Assembly (NCBI GenBank): GCA_963749035.1
Contig: CAVVKW010000004.1
Span: forward strand, 1,302,001 to 1,366,000
Source of the DNA: CAVVKW01 sp963749035
GTDB taxonomy: Bacteria > Verrucomicrobiota > Verrucomicrobiia > Chthoniobacterales > JAATET01
DNA: 64,000 nt
Direction of reading: 5' to 3'
The notes under the pieces are model-generated. The model saw nothing but the letters and a program-made list of their open reading frames with translations. It was not told the origin of the DNA and ran no database searches. Positions 41,196-51,091 of this stretch are shown in pieces. The position numbers were made by a program, and so were the translations under genes. The number at the start of each line of letters is the position of its first letter. Position 1 is the first letter of the stretch.

Positions 41196-41975
41196 ATGGC
41201 TCGCCCACCCTTGATCCGCGCAGATCGCTCCCACGATTACCGCTACCTCATTCGCCGTTGGCGAGCCGCCCTCCGCTCCACTCCGCTCGTTTTTCGGAAG
41301 TTCGGTGAGGCTTCCGGTTATCCGCTCCATTACGCCGAGACCCGCCGACCGATCGCCGGGCGGCCCTGGCTCTACTTCTCCGCCGGTATCCACGGCGACG
41401 AATCCGCCGCCACCGAGGGTCTCGTCACCTGGATGGAAAGACACGGCTCGAAAGACCTCGACCGCTACAATTTCCTCATCTTCCCGTGCCTCAACCCGTG
41501 GGGCCTCGTGAATAACTGCCGCCTCGACGCCGAGAGCCGCGATCTCAACCGCACCTACCACGACGAAACCACCCCCCAGACCGCTGCCCACAAGGCCGTC
41601 TTCCGCGGTCGCCGATTTCTCTTCGCCGTCGCTCACCACGAGGACTACGACGCGCCGGGTGCCTACGTTTACGAGATTCAGCATCGAGGCCGTCCCTGGG
41701 GGGAGGAACTCCTCGACGCGGCGTCGCGACACGTCCCCGTCGACAACCGCAAATCCATCGAAGGCAGCCGCGCCCGCACCGGGCTGATCCGACGTCGCAT
41801 CCAGCTCGACACCATGTCCGAGCACCCCGAAGCCTTCACCCTCCACTTCGAAAATGCCGACCGCACCTTCACCCTCGAAACACCGTCGGAATACGCGATC
41901 GACGCCCGCGTCAACGCTCACGTCGCCTGCATCCGACGGCTCATCAAACTCGCCGGATCGACCGACAGGAAATGA
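41196..41975 (+). CDS. M14 family / succinylglutamate desuccinylase-like zinc carboxypeptidase
   Basis: A 259-residue protein. The zinc motif is GIHGDES (His66, Glu69) and a third ligand His147 or His148 in VAHHED. A substrate-side Arg lies in ESRDLNRTYHD (about residues 113-122). It is close to the M14 AstE/AspA-like group and to murein-peptide amidases. It starts 7 bp after the amidase gene, so the two probably form an operon. Substrate unknown. Confidence 0.83.
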   Translation: MARPPLIRADRSHDYRYLIRRWRAALRSTPLVFRKFGEASGYPLHYAETRRPIAGRPWLYFSAGIHGDESAATEGLVTWMERHGSKDLDRYNFLIFPCLNPWGLVNNCRLDAESRDLNRTYHDETTPQTAAHKAVFRGRRFLFAVAHHEDYDAPGAYVYEIQHRGRPWGEELLDAASRHVPVDNRKSIEGSRARTGLIRRRIQLDTMSEHPEAFTLHFENADRTFTLETPSEYAIDARVNAHVACIRRLIKLAGSTDRK

Positions 41976-42033
41976 CCCCGCGGAGTTTACAACCGCTCAG
42001 TTCTACCTAGTGTAATCTGGCAAATCTTACACC

Positions 42034-43149
42034 GTGCAGCGTCTATTCCTCCCTCTCTTCGTCGTTCTCCTCGCTTCCACCGCCCTCGCTGATTCCGTTA
42101 TCACCAAATCGGGCCAACGCATCGAGGGCAAGGTGCTCTCCGAAAACGATAACTTCGTCGTCATCGAAGTCCCGTTTTCCAAGACAATCATGGAGAAAAA
42201 AACCATTCCTCGCGACCAGGTCGTCGCCGTCGAGCGGGAATCCAAAGACAAACTCGCATTCGACCGCCTCGAAAAAATTCCGACGCCCGACACCGCCCTC
42301 GACGTCGACGCACGCACCGACCTTCTCGAAGGTCACCTCCGCCCATTCGTCGAGAGCTATCCTAATTCTCCCTACGCGCTCGACGTCAAAAACCGCATCG
42401 CCCCCCTCGAAGAGGAAGTCGCCAAGCTGGAAGCGGGCAGCATTCTCCTCTTCGGTCGCTGGCTGACCCCGGAAGAACAGGCCGACGAAACGTATCAAAT
42501 CGAAGCCGCCCGCCTTTACCTCGAGATCAAGAAACACGTTGCCGCCGACGAATTCGGCGCAGCCTTGAATCAGTTTGAAGTTCTCGCCAAAAAATACCCG
42601 GGCTCCGTCGCTTACGTCCGCACCGTTCCACTCGCGCGACGGGCCGTCGAAGCCTTCACCAAGAAAGTCACCTTCGAACTCCGCAACCTTCCGAACGTCA
42701 TGGCCGAGCGCAAACAGAGCATCGACCGCGCTGGAGTGGCCGAACGACCGCAGATCGAAGCCGCCATCGTCCAACAAGACGCCTTCGCCAAGGAAGCCGC
42801 CGAGCGTGCCCGTGCGGCTCGGGTCAAATTCTATCAAATTCTCCCCTACGATGAGAAAGGTATGACCGACATGCAGAAATCGGCCCGCAGCGTGGCAGGC
42901 GACCTCGACGAGATCGACCTTGCCTCGCTCGAGCGCGCCACGAAGCTCGTCAACGAGACCGCCAATCGTCTCCGGAAAGGTGACGCCCGGGGAGCCGAAC
43001 AATCCCTGGCATCGCTCGACGATGCTTGGTCGAAATACGAGGGACTTTCGCGATTCAAAAGTCATGTCGCTGACCTCGACCGCTCCGCCAAGGCCGCCGC
43101 CGACGCCGAAGCCAAGGCCGCGAAAGAAGCCGAAAAGCAAAAGCCCTGA
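42034..43149 (+). CDS. PTPDL-family exported protein
   Basis: A 371-residue protein starting at GTG. Residues 1-19 form a signal peptide. Residues 20-70 look like an Sm/SH3-like beta domain (ITKSGQRIEGKVLSENDNFVVIEV), followed by the family motif IPTPD (82-86). The rest is helical, with TPR-like repeats and a Lys/Ala/Glu-rich tail from about 345 to 371. PTPDL proteins are known from Verrucomicrobiota, and their function is not established. Lone gene with no operon partner. Confidence 0.72.
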   Translation: MQRLFLPLFVVLLASTALADSVITKSGQRIEGKVLSENDNFVVIEVPFSKTIMEKKTIPRDQVVAVERESKDKLAFDRLEKIPTPDTALDVDARTDLLEGHLRPFVESYPNSPYALDVKNRIAPLEEEVAKLEAGSILLFGRWLTPEEQADETYQIEAARLYLEIKKHVAADEFGAALNQFEVLAKKYPGSVAYVRTVPLARRAVEAFTKKVTFELRNLPNVMAERKQSIDRAGVAERPQIEAAIVQQDAFAKEAAERARAARVKFYQILPYDEKGMTDMQKSARSVAGDLDEIDLASLERATKLVNETANRLRKGDARGAEQSLASLDDAWSKYEGLSRFKSHVADLDRSAKAAADAEAKAAKEAEKQKP

Positions 43150-43308
43150 TCGGAGCTTCATCCGGGACCAGGACGCTCGAAAACCGCTTCAGCATCGACC
43201 GGGACGAAGGAGTGAAGTCGGCCTCCGCCCCGCAAAACCTCCCTTGCTCTTCCGCCTTCCATCATCCACATTCGCGCCGCTCAGCAACAACCACGGCCCT
43301 TCGTTCTC

Positions 43309-43938
43309 ATGAATCACCAACTTTCTCGTTTTCTCACCACCGGCACCCTCGTCGTCGCCGCGCTCGCCCTCGGAGCCTGCGCCACGACGACTACCCTCAG
43401 CGGTCGCGCCAACGCCTTCACTTTCGACCCCGACGTCAAGGAGCCGACGAATCGCTCCAACGTGAAGGTCAAACTTAGCACCAGCGCCCAAAAACTTTAC
43501 GTCGTCGAAGGGGACAAAGTCCTCCTCGCCACCCCCGTTTCCGTTGGCACGGCGGCGACTCCCACCCCCAAGGGCACTTTCCCTGTCCGAGCCAAGGTTG
43601 CCGAACGCCGTCGCGTCAGCAGTCCCGGGGCCGGCTATCCCATGCCCTATTGGATCGAATTTTACGGCCCGGCCTACGGAATGCACTGGGGCTTCGTCAA
43701 GCCCTACCCCAGCACGATGGGCTGCGTTCGCATGCCGCTGAAGTCTGCGAAAAAAGTCTTCAACCTCGTGAGCGTCGGCACTCCGATCAACATCGCGACC
43801 ACCCAACCGGAAGACCAAACCATCGGCAAAACGCTCCCCGTCCTCGACGACGGCCCGCTTCCGAACCCACCCGATTCCTACATGCTCAGCTCGCAAGCCA
43901 TGGCCGATATTCGCCAGGGCAAGCTCTGGAAATTCTAG
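43309..43938 (+). CDS. L,D-transpeptidase (YkuD) lipoprotein
   Basis: A 209-residue peptidoglycan cross-linking enzyme. The lipobox LGAC gives lipidated Cys24 in the outer or inner membrane. The YkuD domain spans about residues 50-165, with VKLSTSAQKLYVVEGDKVL, PTPKGTFPV, and the active-site text MHWGFVKPYPSTMGCVRM. His126 and catalytic Cys139 are present. Where most members read SHGC, this one reads TMGC, so the conserved His two residues before Cys is Met137. The tail is Pro-rich. It stands alone. Confidence 0.88.
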   Translation: MNHQLSRFLTTGTLVVAALALGACATTTTLSGRANAFTFDPDVKEPTNRSNVKVKLSTSAQKLYVVEGDKVLLATPVSVGTAATPTPKGTFPVRAKVAERRRVSSPGAGYPMPYWIEFYGPAYGMHWGFVKPYPSTMGCVRMPLKSAKKVFNLVSVGTPINIATTQPEDQTIGKTLPVLDDGPLPNPPDSYMLSSQAMADIRQGKLWKF

Positions 43939-43962
43939 AGCGCGGACTCGCCGCACAAGCTT

Positions 43963-44005
43963 GGTTCGGACCCAGGCGCTCACTCGAGTCGCCCGGGCCT
44001 GAACC
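43963..44005. terminator. Long hairpin after L,D-transpeptidase gene
   Basis: Arms of 16 bp (43963-43978 and 43990-44005) pair with three wobble or mismatch positions around an 11-base loop. It lies between the transpeptidase stop and valS and can form a strong RNA stem; there is no U-run. Confidence 0.5.
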
Positions 44006-44077
44006 CGACGTCCTCCTTCCCCAAGGTTTCGCTCGTTCTCACCTAACTGACGCCAAGCCACACCCCGTTTCCGTTCC

Positions 44078-46693
44078 ATGGCCGAGATCTCCAAAGGTTA
44101 CGAACCTCAGTCCGTCGAAGACAAATGGTATGACCAGTGGCTCGCGGACGGCAATTTCGCCGCCGACCCCGCGTCCCCAAAGCCCGCTTATTCGATCGTT
44201 ATCCCCCCGCCAAACGTCACTGGCGTCCTGACCCTCGGTCACGTTCTGAACAATACCATCCAGGACATCCTTGCCCGTCGAGCCCGCCTCACCGGCCACG
44301 AAGTCCTTTGGCTTCCCGGCACCGACCACGCCGGCATCGCCACCCAGACCGTCGTCGAACGACGACTCCGCAAAGAGGAGAAGAAAACTCGCCACGACCT
44401 CGGCCGCGACGTCTTTCTGGAACGCGTCTGGGCGTGGAAAGAACAGCACGGCGGCATCATCATCAACCAACTCAAGAAGCTCGGTTGCTCCTGCGACTGG
44501 GAACGTGAGCGCTTCACGATGGACGCAGCCTACGCCCGCTGCGTGCAGGAAACTTTCGTCGACCTCCATCGCAAAGGTCTCATCTACCGCGGCAAGCGGA
44601 TGGTGAACTGGTGCCCCGCTTCCCTCACCGCCCTCAGTGACGAGGAGGTCATCCCGACCCCGCAGAAAAGTTTCCTCTACCATTTCCGCGTCGAGGTCGT
44701 CGAGGAACCCGGAACCTTTCTCGAGATCGCCACCACCCGACCCGAGACCATCATGGGAGACAGCGGCGTCGCCGTGAATCCTGCCGACCCACGCTTCGCG
44801 GCCTACGTCGGCAAACACGTTCGTCGTCCACTCCCGCTCACCGACCAGATTGCCATCCCGATCGTCGCGGACGAATCCGTCGACTTCGAATTCGGGACTG
44901 GCGTTCTCAAAGTCACCCCCGCTCACGACAAGGTCGATCACGAGATCGGCCTCCGGCACGGTCTCAAGGTCATCGACGTCATCAATCCCGATGGAACGAT
45001 GAACGACCTCGCCGGCCCCGACTTCGCCGGCCTTGATCGGTTCGAGGCCCGCAAGAAAGCCGCGACCCAACTCGTCGAGCTCGAACTTCTCGTCAAGGAA
45101 GAGCCTTACCAGAATACCGTCGGTTTCTCCGAACGCGCCGGCGTTCCCATCGAGCCTCGTCTGAGCGAGCAGTGGTTTCTCAAGTATCCGAAGACCGCGG
45201 AGGCGCGCGACACCGTTCGCGATCACCTCATCCGCTTCTTCCCCGAGCGCTGGGAAAAAGTTTACGACCACTGGCTCGAGAACATCCAGGACTGGTGCAT
45301 TTCTCGCCAACTCTGGTGGGGCCACCGCATCCCCGTCTGGTATCCGCCCGCCGCGGAAGACCAATCCGAAATCCGCGTTCAAGTCGACAGTCCCGGCGCT
45401 GGCTGGACTCAGGACCCCGACGTCCTCGACACCTGGTTCTCGTCCTGGCTCTGGGCCCACGAGACGATGGACGAACCGACTCGGGCAAAATTCTACCCGA
45501 CGTCAGTCCTCGTCACCGGTCCCGACATCATCTTCTTCTGGGTCGCCCGCATGATCATGGCCGGGCTCGAATACACGGACGCCATCCCGTTTCGCGACGT
45601 TTACTTCACCGGCATCATTCGGGACAAAGGCGGAAAGAAGATGTCGAAGTCTCTCGGCAACTCCCCCGACCCACTCGACCTCATCGCCAAATTCGGCGCC
45701 GATGGCCTCCGCTTTGGCCTCATGCGGATCGCCCCGCAAGGTCAGGACATCAAATTCGACGAGCAACAAATCGTCGAAGGCCGAAACTTCTGCAACAAGT
45801 TCTGGAACGCTTGCCGCTTCCGCCTCCTCCAAGGCCCGATCGACCCCAACGCCTCCCCCGATCGCGACACCCTCTCGGTTTTCGCCCGCGATCTGCTGAA
45901 CAAGCTCGACGCCACCCTGACTCGTATCGACGACGGTTACTCGAACTATCGTTTCAGCGAAATCGCCCAGTCACTCTATGATTTTATCTGGGGCGATTTT
46001 TGCGATCGGTTCATCGAATCAGCCAAATCCGATTTTTTCTCCGACGATCCCGAGACAGCCGACCGTAAGGCCGGCACCCTCGCGGCTATTGATTACACGA
46101 TCCGCCGCGTCCTCCTCGTCCTTCACCCCTACACGCCATTCCTCACCGAAGAACTCTGGCACGGGCTCGGATTTGGCGACAACACGATCCAATTCGAGCC
46201 CTGGCCTGCCGCCAGCGGGACCGCTGACGTCGAAGCCACCCGACGCGCAGCCGAGTTCTACGAAGCCGTTTCCGCCGCCCGCACGCTTCGCGCGACGTTC
46301 AACCTGCCGTCGAGCCAAAAGCTCCCGTGGCGGATTCGACCCTCCGTCGATTGGGTCACCCGCGAACTTCCGGTCCTCTCGACGCTTCTCAACGCCAAGT
46401 CCCTCGACCTCGAATCCTCCGAGTCCCCGAGCGGCATGGCCGTCTGCGCCACCGCCATCGGTGAAATTTTCCTCCCCCTCGAAGGCCTCGTCGACCCGAC
46501 CTCCGAACGCGTTCGTCTCGACGCGGAAATGGAGAAGGTCCGTGCCGAAATCACCAAGGTCGACCGCAAACTCTCCAGCGAGAAGTTCGTCAAAAACGCC
46601 CCACCGGAGATCATCGCCGAGCACCGCGAGCGCCAGAAAAATTGGGCCGACCGGCTGAAGACTCTGCAACGCGCCCAGGCCGCCCTCGGCTGA
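44078..46693 (+). CDS. valS: Valyl-tRNA synthetase
   Basis: An 871-residue class I synthetase. The HIGH-type site is in PPNVTGVLTLGHVLNN (near residues 45-60) and the KMSKS loop is KKMSKSLGN (near 525). The editing (CP1) domain has ATTRPETIMGD and GTGVLKVTPAHDK. The C-terminal coiled coil ends the protein (EMEKVRAEITKVDRKLSSEKF). Length is normal. It has no other gene in its operon unless manC follows by 39 bp. Confidence 0.97.
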   Translation: MAEISKGYEPQSVEDKWYDQWLADGNFAADPASPKPAYSIVIPPPNVTGVLTLGHVLNNTIQDILARRARLTGHEVLWLPGTDHAGIATQTVVERRLRKEEKKTRHDLGRDVFLERVWAWKEQHGGIIINQLKKLGCSCDWERERFTMDAAYARCVQETFVDLHRKGLIYRGKRMVNWCPASLTALSDEEVIPTPQKSFLYHFRVEVVEEPGTFLEIATTRPETIMGDSGVAVNPADPRFAAYVGKHVRRPLPLTDQIAIPIVADESVDFEFGTGVLKVTPAHDKVDHEIGLRHGLKVIDVINPDGTMNDLAGPDFAGLDRFEARKKAATQLVELELLVKEEPYQNTVGFSERAGVPIEPRLSEQWFLKYPKTAEARDTVRDHLIRFFPERWEKVYDHWLENIQDWCISRQLWWGHRIPVWYPPAAEDQSEIRVQVDSPGAGWTQDPDVLDTWFSSWLWAHETMDEPTRAKFYPTSVLVTGPDIIFFWVARMIMAGLEYTDAIPFRDVYFTGIIRDKGGKKMSKSLGNSPDPLDLIAKFGADGLRFGLMRIAPQGQDIKFDEQQIVEGRNFCNKFWNACRFRLLQGPIDPNASPDRDTLSVFARDLLNKLDATLTRIDDGYSNYRFSEIAQSLYDFIWGDFCDRFIESAKSDFFSDDPETADRKAGTLAAIDYTIRRVLLVLHPYTPFLTEELWHGLGFGDNTIQFEPWPAASGTADVEATRRAAEFYEAVSAARTLRATFNLPSSQKLPWRIRPSVDWVTRELPVLSTLLNAKSLDLESSESPSGMAVCATAIGEIFLPLEGLVDPTSERVRLDAEMEKVRAEITKVDRKLSSEKFVKNAPPEIIAEHRERQKNWADRLKTLQRAQAALG

Positions 46694-46700
46694 TCCCCAC

Positions 46701-46728
46701 TCAACCATGAACTCTCAACGACTCCCTC
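46701..46728. repeat. Heptamer array between valS and manC
   Basis: TCAACCA, TGAACTC, TCAACGA and CTCCCTC at 7-bp spacing fill the gap between the valS stop and the manC start. The units match those at 29730 and 57396. Confidence 0.6.
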
Positions 46729-46732
46729 AAAA

Positions 46733-47782
46733 GTGAACCTCTTCATTTTTGTCATGGCCGGCGGCACCGGCGAACGCTTCTGGCCAATGAGCCGGGTCCG
46801 CACCCCCAAGCACCTTCTCCGTCTCTTCAGCGAAAAGACGCTGCTGGAGGAAGCCGTCGACCGCGCGCTCGGAGTCGTTCCCACCGATCACGTCTTCGTG
46901 CTCACCAACGCGGCTCAACTCGATTCCTGCCGCGCCGCCGTCCCAAATTTGCCCGCCGAAAACTTCATCGCCGAACCCGCAAAACGCGACACCGCCCCCG
47001 CGGCCGCTCTCGCCACGGGTTTCGCCCGGGCTCGCGCCGAGGATGCCGTCGTCGCTCTCCTGCCAGCCGACGCGATGATCCACGACACCGCGACCTTCCA
47101 GAGCCAGCTCCGGTCCGCCGCGCAAGCCGTCGACGGCACCGACGCCGTCCTCACGTTCTCCATTTCGCCGAGCTACCCGGCGACCGGATTTGGCTACCTC
47201 GAGCTGGGCGACGCCCTGCCCGATCTCGCGCCCGACGCTTGCTCCGTCGTCCGTTTCGTCGAGAAGCCGAACATCGATCTCGCCGATACCTACTTCAAGA
47301 GCGGTCAATTCGGCTGGAACGCCGGAATGTTTCTCTGGAGCGCCTCGACCTTCCTCGCAGAATGTGATCGCGAAGTCCCGGAGCTCGCCGAGTTCATCCG
47401 CAACTTCCCCACCGGCAACCCCAAGGCTTACCTTGCCGAGGCTTTCGCCTCGCTTCCGAAGATTTCCGTCGATTACGCCATCATGGAACGCGCGGAAAAA
47501 GTCATCGCCATCCGCGCCGCCTTCGACTGGGACGACGTCGGCACCTGGACCGCCCTCCCCACCCACCTCGGAAAGGGCTCGAATGGCAACACGGCACGCG
47601 GCCCGGCCGTTTCCGTCGACAGTCACAACAACATCACCGTGTCGAATGGCCGCACCATCGCCCTCTGCGGCGTCAGCGACCTCGTCGTTGTGGAAACGGA
47701 CGACGCCATCCTGGTCTGCCACCGAAATTCCGCGCAGAACGTCAAACAACTCCAGTCCGAGCTCCGCGACGAACTTCGCTGA
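46733..47782 (+). CDS. manC: Mannose-1-phosphate guanylyltransferase
   Basis: A 349-residue enzyme making GDP-mannose for cell-surface glycans. The nucleotide-binding start is MAGGTGERFWPMSR (near residues 8-21), then LLPADAMI, FVEKPN, WNAGMFLW, and SVDYAIMERAEKV, with the substrate-side WDDVGTW. The start is GTG after an array. It lacks the isomerase domain of the bifunctional ManC/A. It follows valS in the same direction. Confidence 0.93.
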   Translation: MNLFIFVMAGGTGERFWPMSRVRTPKHLLRLFSEKTLLEEAVDRALGVVPTDHVFVLTNAAQLDSCRAAVPNLPAENFIAEPAKRDTAPAAALATGFARARAEDAVVALLPADAMIHDTATFQSQLRSAAQAVDGTDAVLTFSISPSYPATGFGYLELGDALPDLAPDACSVVRFVEKPNIDLADTYFKSGQFGWNAGMFLWSASTFLAECDREVPELAEFIRNFPTGNPKAYLAEAFASLPKISVDYAIMERAEKVIAIRAAFDWDDVGTWTALPTHLGKGSNGNTARGPAVSVDSHNNITVSNGRTIALCGVSDLVVVETDDAILVCHRNSAQNVKQLQSELRDELR

Positions 47783-47811
47783 CTCCCGACTTCACCTTCG
47801 TCCCGTCGCCG

Positions 47812-48255
47812 CTACAACTCCGCTTTGATCTTCTTCAACAGCACACCGTATCGCGCACCCTGCACGTCGAAATTTTCCTCGTCGACCGTTTCGCCAAACG
47901 TGTCGCGAATCACGACCGACCGCGCCCGCAAGGCGTAAACCTCAGGTTCCCGCCGCGTGACGAACACCGTCACCCGCGTGTAAGTGTCCTCACCCTGCCA
48001 GTTGCCGTAGAGCACGTTCTCGATCGTCCCCCCGGCCCGCTTGAAGACCAGCCGACCGCCGTCCGCGCTTTCGAAGCTGAAACCGTGCCGGAAAAACACC
48101 TCCTGCGCCTTCATCGTGATCTCTCCCTCCGAATGCCCGACGATCACCACCTGCGCCTGCCCGGTGGGCGCTCCTCCCCCCACGCTCGAACACCCCGCAA
48201 GCCCCGCCAACATCCCAACCACCAACAAACACAAACTTTTCATCATCATTTTCAC
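47812..48255 (-). CDS. Small lipoprotein of unknown function
   Basis: A 147-residue protein with a lipobox LAGC (Cys22). The mature part has no family I can name; its middle GGTIENVLYGNWQGEDTYTRVTVFVTRRE looks like a beta-barrel or SIMPL-like small domain. It is the last gene of the argH-Nudix-tatC run, 33 bp after tatC, so it may be cotranscribed. Function unknown. Confidence 0.8.
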   Translation of the reverse strand: MKMMMKSLCLLVVGMLAGLAGCSSVGGGAPTGQAQVVIVGHSEGEITMKAQEVFFRHGFSFESADGGRLVFKRAGGTIENVLYGNWQGEDTYTRVTVFVTRREPEVYALRARSVVIRDTFGETVDEENFDVQGARYGVLLKKIKAEL

Positions 48256-48287
48256 GAATAACTAGGAACCAACTACCGACCCGCGAC

Positions 48288-49124
48288 TCAATCCCGATCA
48301 TCCTCGCGATCTGCGAGCACTTCGATCTCGTCGTGAGCCACCCCGACCTTCTCCCGCTTCGCGGTGATCACCGCGATCACGATACAAATCTCGTAAAGCA
48401 GATACATCGGGCCGCCCATCATCAACATCGTGATCATGTCCGTCGTCGGCGTCAAAATCGCCGAGAAGATCATTACCGCAACGAAAGCCTGGGGCCGCAG
48501 ACGACGCAGATCCGGCGCTGCGATCAGACCCAGTTTCACCAACAACAGCACCACCAACGGCAGCTCGAATGCCAGCCCAAACGCGATGATGAACTGCGTG
48601 GTGAACGAATAGTATTCGCGCACCGTCCACTCCGGCACCCACCCCAGCGACTTCGCGTCGTTGTAAAAGAATTGCAGCGCCTGCGGGAGGACGAACGTGT
48701 AGGCAAACACCACGCCCGTCAGAAAAAGACCAAACCCGATCCCCGCCGCGGGCATCACGTATCCGCGCTCGCTCTTCGTCAGCGCGGGCAAAACGAATCC
48801 CGCTAGAAAATAAACGAGGAAAGGAAACGCCAGGACGATCCCCGCGTAAAACGCCAGCTCGAGCGAAATCGAAAACGAATCGACCACCCCCAGCGACCGC
48901 AGCCGGCCCAATTGATCGGGATCGACCTCGAGCAGCGGACGCTGAATCACGCCAAATAGCCACGTCCGACCCAAAAAGCTCAGGACCATCGCCGACCCCA
49001 GTGCGAGGACCATTTTGATGACCATTTTCCGCAGATCCTCGATGTGATCGAGGAACGGCTTCGGTTCATCGGCCAACTCGCGGAACTGAAACAGCCTCTG
49101 CCGCCAACGTTGTGGTTTCGCCAT
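48288..49124 (-). CDS. tatC: Sec-independent protein translocase subunit
   Basis: A 278-residue core component of the twin-arginine export system in the inner membrane. Six hydrophobic helices are arranged as in TatC, with the signal-peptide recognition text FLDHIEDLRKMVIKM near residue 24-38, and the later LPALTKSERGYVMPAA, GLAFELPLVVLLL and SAILTPTTDM. TatA is not nearby. The start is 3 bp past the Nudix stop, so the genes are one operon. The C-terminus is acidic. Confidence 0.95.
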   Translation of the reverse strand: MAKPQRWRQRLFQFRELADEPKPFLDHIEDLRKMVIKMVLALGSAMVLSFLGRTWLFGVIQRPLLEVDPDQLGRLRSLGVVDSFSISLELAFYAGIVLAFPFLVYFLAGFVLPALTKSERGYVMPAAGIGFGLFLTGVVFAYTFVLPQALQFFYNDAKSLGWVPEWTVREYYSFTTQFIIAFGLAFELPLVVLLLVKLGLIAAPDLRRLRPQAFVAVMIFSAILTPTTDMITMLMMGGPMYLLYEICIVIAVITAKREKVGVAHDEIEVLADREDDRD

Positions 49125-49127
49125 CGC

Positions 49128-49700
49128 CTAAAACAATCCCAATGCCGTCATTCTCGCGACCGAACACAACGTGTTCGCGTCACAAATCTCTCCCGACGCG
49201 ATCATCGCGACGAGTTCCTCCCGCGCAAATTCGCGACACTCCGTAATTCCCTCGTTCTCGTCGAGTGCCACCCCTCCAGCTCGGGGCACCACGTCCGTCG
49301 CGAGAAACAAATGACACCACTCGTCCGTGAATCCCGGCGACGAAAAGTAGTAACCCATGGGAATCAACTCCCCCCCAATCTCGTAACCCGTCTCTTCCCC
49401 TAACTCGCGCACCGCCGTCTTCCGAATCGCCGCCTCGTCAACGTCAGTCTCGTCAACCTGTCCCGCCGCAAATTCCCAAAACTCCCGCCGCACCGGAATC
49501 CGCTCCTGCCGGACCATCAAATAATTTCCCTCCGGCGTGCGCGCCGAAATGATCGCCGCCTGCTTCCGCCGCACCACCATCCAGTTCAGACCCTCCGGCC
49601 GAGTCGGCGTCACCACCACCTCGCGATTGACCTCCAGGTAAGGCGTCTTCGCCACCGCCTCGCTTTCGAGCACCTGCCAATCCCCCGTCCCGACACTCAC
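49128..49700 (-). CDS. Nudix hydrolase, ADP-ribose pyrophosphatase type
   Basis: A 190-residue hydrolase of nucleoside diphosphate sugars. The Nudix box is GQVDE-TDVDEAA-IRKTAVRELGEETGY, with an insert relative to the consensus. N-terminal text VLESEAVAKTPYLEVNREVV is the usual NudF/ADPRase start. It overlaps the argH gene by 4 bp and is followed by tatC after 3 bp. Confidence 0.86.
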   Translation of the reverse strand: MSVGTGDWQVLESEAVAKTPYLEVNREVVVTPTRPEGLNWMVVRRKQAAIISARTPEGNYLMVRQERIPVRREFWEFAAGQVDETDVDEAAIRKTAVRELGEETGYEIGGELIPMGYYFSSPGFTDEWCHLFLATDVVPRAGGVALDENEGITECREFAREELVAMIASGEICDANTLCSVARMTALGLF

Positions 49701-51061
49701 GCCAACCGCTCCTTCCAGTGAGCAATCCGCGCCGCGACGTTCTCCGGCGACGGCGCACCCGGTGCCCGCCGCGCCGCCAACGCGTTCCGTAGTTCGAATA
49801 ATTCGCTCACGCCGCCGGCGAAATGCTCCGACGCTTCCGCGAACGTCTCGTCCGGCAACTTGTTCAATGGCGTTCCGCTCCGCGCCGCCTCGCCCACCAG
49901 ACGACCAACGACCTCGTGAGCCTCGCGGAACGGCACCCCGCCCCGAACCAAGTGGTCCGCCAGATCCGTCGCTAGCAACAACGGATCACTCACCGCCTCC
50001 GCCGCCCGCCCCGCGTCGAAGCTCGCGGCCTCCACCATCTCGGCAAACAACGCCAAAGTCGCCTTCAGCGTATCGACCGAATCGAAGACCGGCTCTTTGT
50101 CCTCCTGCAAATCGCGATTGTAGGTCATCGGCAACCCCTTCAGCACCGTCAGCAACGACACCAGGTTCCCGTAGAGCCGCCCCGTCTTCCCCCTCGCCAG
50201 CTCGGCGATGTCCGGATTCTTCTTCTGCGGCATCAGGCTCGACCCCGTCGTGTGCCGATCGCTCAACTTCAAAAACCCAAACTCCGCCGACGCCCACAGC
50301 ACAACGTCCTCGCTCAGCCGAGAAACGTGCATCCCGCAGATCGCGATCACGGACAGCAACTCCGCCGCAAAATCCCGGTCAGACACCGCGTCCATGCTGT
50401 TCTGCGTCATCCCGTCGAATCCCAGCCGCTCCGCTAAAAACGCCCGGTCCACGATGATCGTCGACCCCGCGATCGCCCCCGACCCCAGCGGCAGCACGTT
50501 CGCCCGTTTCCGACAATCCACCAGCCGGTCCGCGTCCCGCGACAGCATCTCGACGTAAGCCAGCAGGTGGTGAGCGACCGGCACCGGCTGCGCCCGCTGG
50601 AGGTGCGTGTAGCCCGGAATGATCACGTCCTCGTGCCGCTCCGCCAGCCCCACCAGCGCGCGTTGCAGCCCCGCTATCAGGTCGATCAATTCATCGATCG
50701 CCCCGCGCAGAAACATCCGCAGATCGACCGCGACCTGATCGTTCCGGCTCCTCCCCGTGTGCAGCTTCGCCCCCGGCGCACCGATCCGCCGGGTCAACTC
50801 AGCCTCGATGTTCATGTGGATGTCCTCGAGGTCCGTCCGGAAAGGAAAGTCCCCGCGAGCGATCTCGTCCCGGATCTCCTTCAATCCGGTCGTGATCGCT
50901 TCCCGCTCGTCCGCCCTCAGCACCCCGGCCCGCTCCAACGCCTCGGCGTAAGCACAACTACCTTCGACGTCGCACGCGTAGAGCCGCCAATCGAACGAGA
51001 TCGACTCGCTGTAAGCCACCAGCCGATCCGACTGCTCTTCTTCAAAACGTCCCTTCCACAT
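49697..51061 (-). CDS. argH: Argininosuccinate lyase
   Basis: A 454-residue enzyme splitting argininosuccinate into arginine and fumarate. MWKGRFEEEQSD begins it, HTGRSRNDQVAVDLRMF is near residues 100, and the catalytic Ser loop SSLMPQKKNPD lies near residue 280. Length is typical. It is the first gene of the argH-Nudix-tatC-lipoprotein run. No argG in the window. Confidence 0.96.
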   Translation of the reverse strand: MWKGRFEEEQSDRLVAYSESISFDWRLYACDVEGSCAYAEALERAGVLRADEREAITTGLKEIRDEIARGDFPFRTDLEDIHMNIEAELTRRIGAPGAKLHTGRSRNDQVAVDLRMFLRGAIDELIDLIAGLQRALVGLAERHEDVIIPGYTHLQRAQPVPVAHHLLAYVEMLSRDADRLVDCRKRANVLPLGSGAIAGSTIIVDRAFLAERLGFDGMTQNSMDAVSDRDFAAELLSVIAICGMHVSRLSEDVVLWASAEFGFLKLSDRHTTGSSLMPQKKNPDIAELARGKTGRLYGNLVSLLTVLKGLPMTYNRDLQEDKEPVFDSVDTLKATLALFAEMVEAASFDAGRAAEAVSDPLLLATDLADHLVRGGVPFREAHEVVGRLVGEAARSGTPLNKLPDETFAEASEHFAGGVSELFELRNALAARRAPGAPSPENVAARIAHWKERLA

Positions 51062-51091
51062 GATCGATCTCCCGTCGCCGTCCCGTCGCGG

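Noticed and set aside
42043..43161. A 372-codon minus-strand frame
   Set aside because: It is antisense to the PTPDL protein and its translation looks like a reverse-strand artefact.
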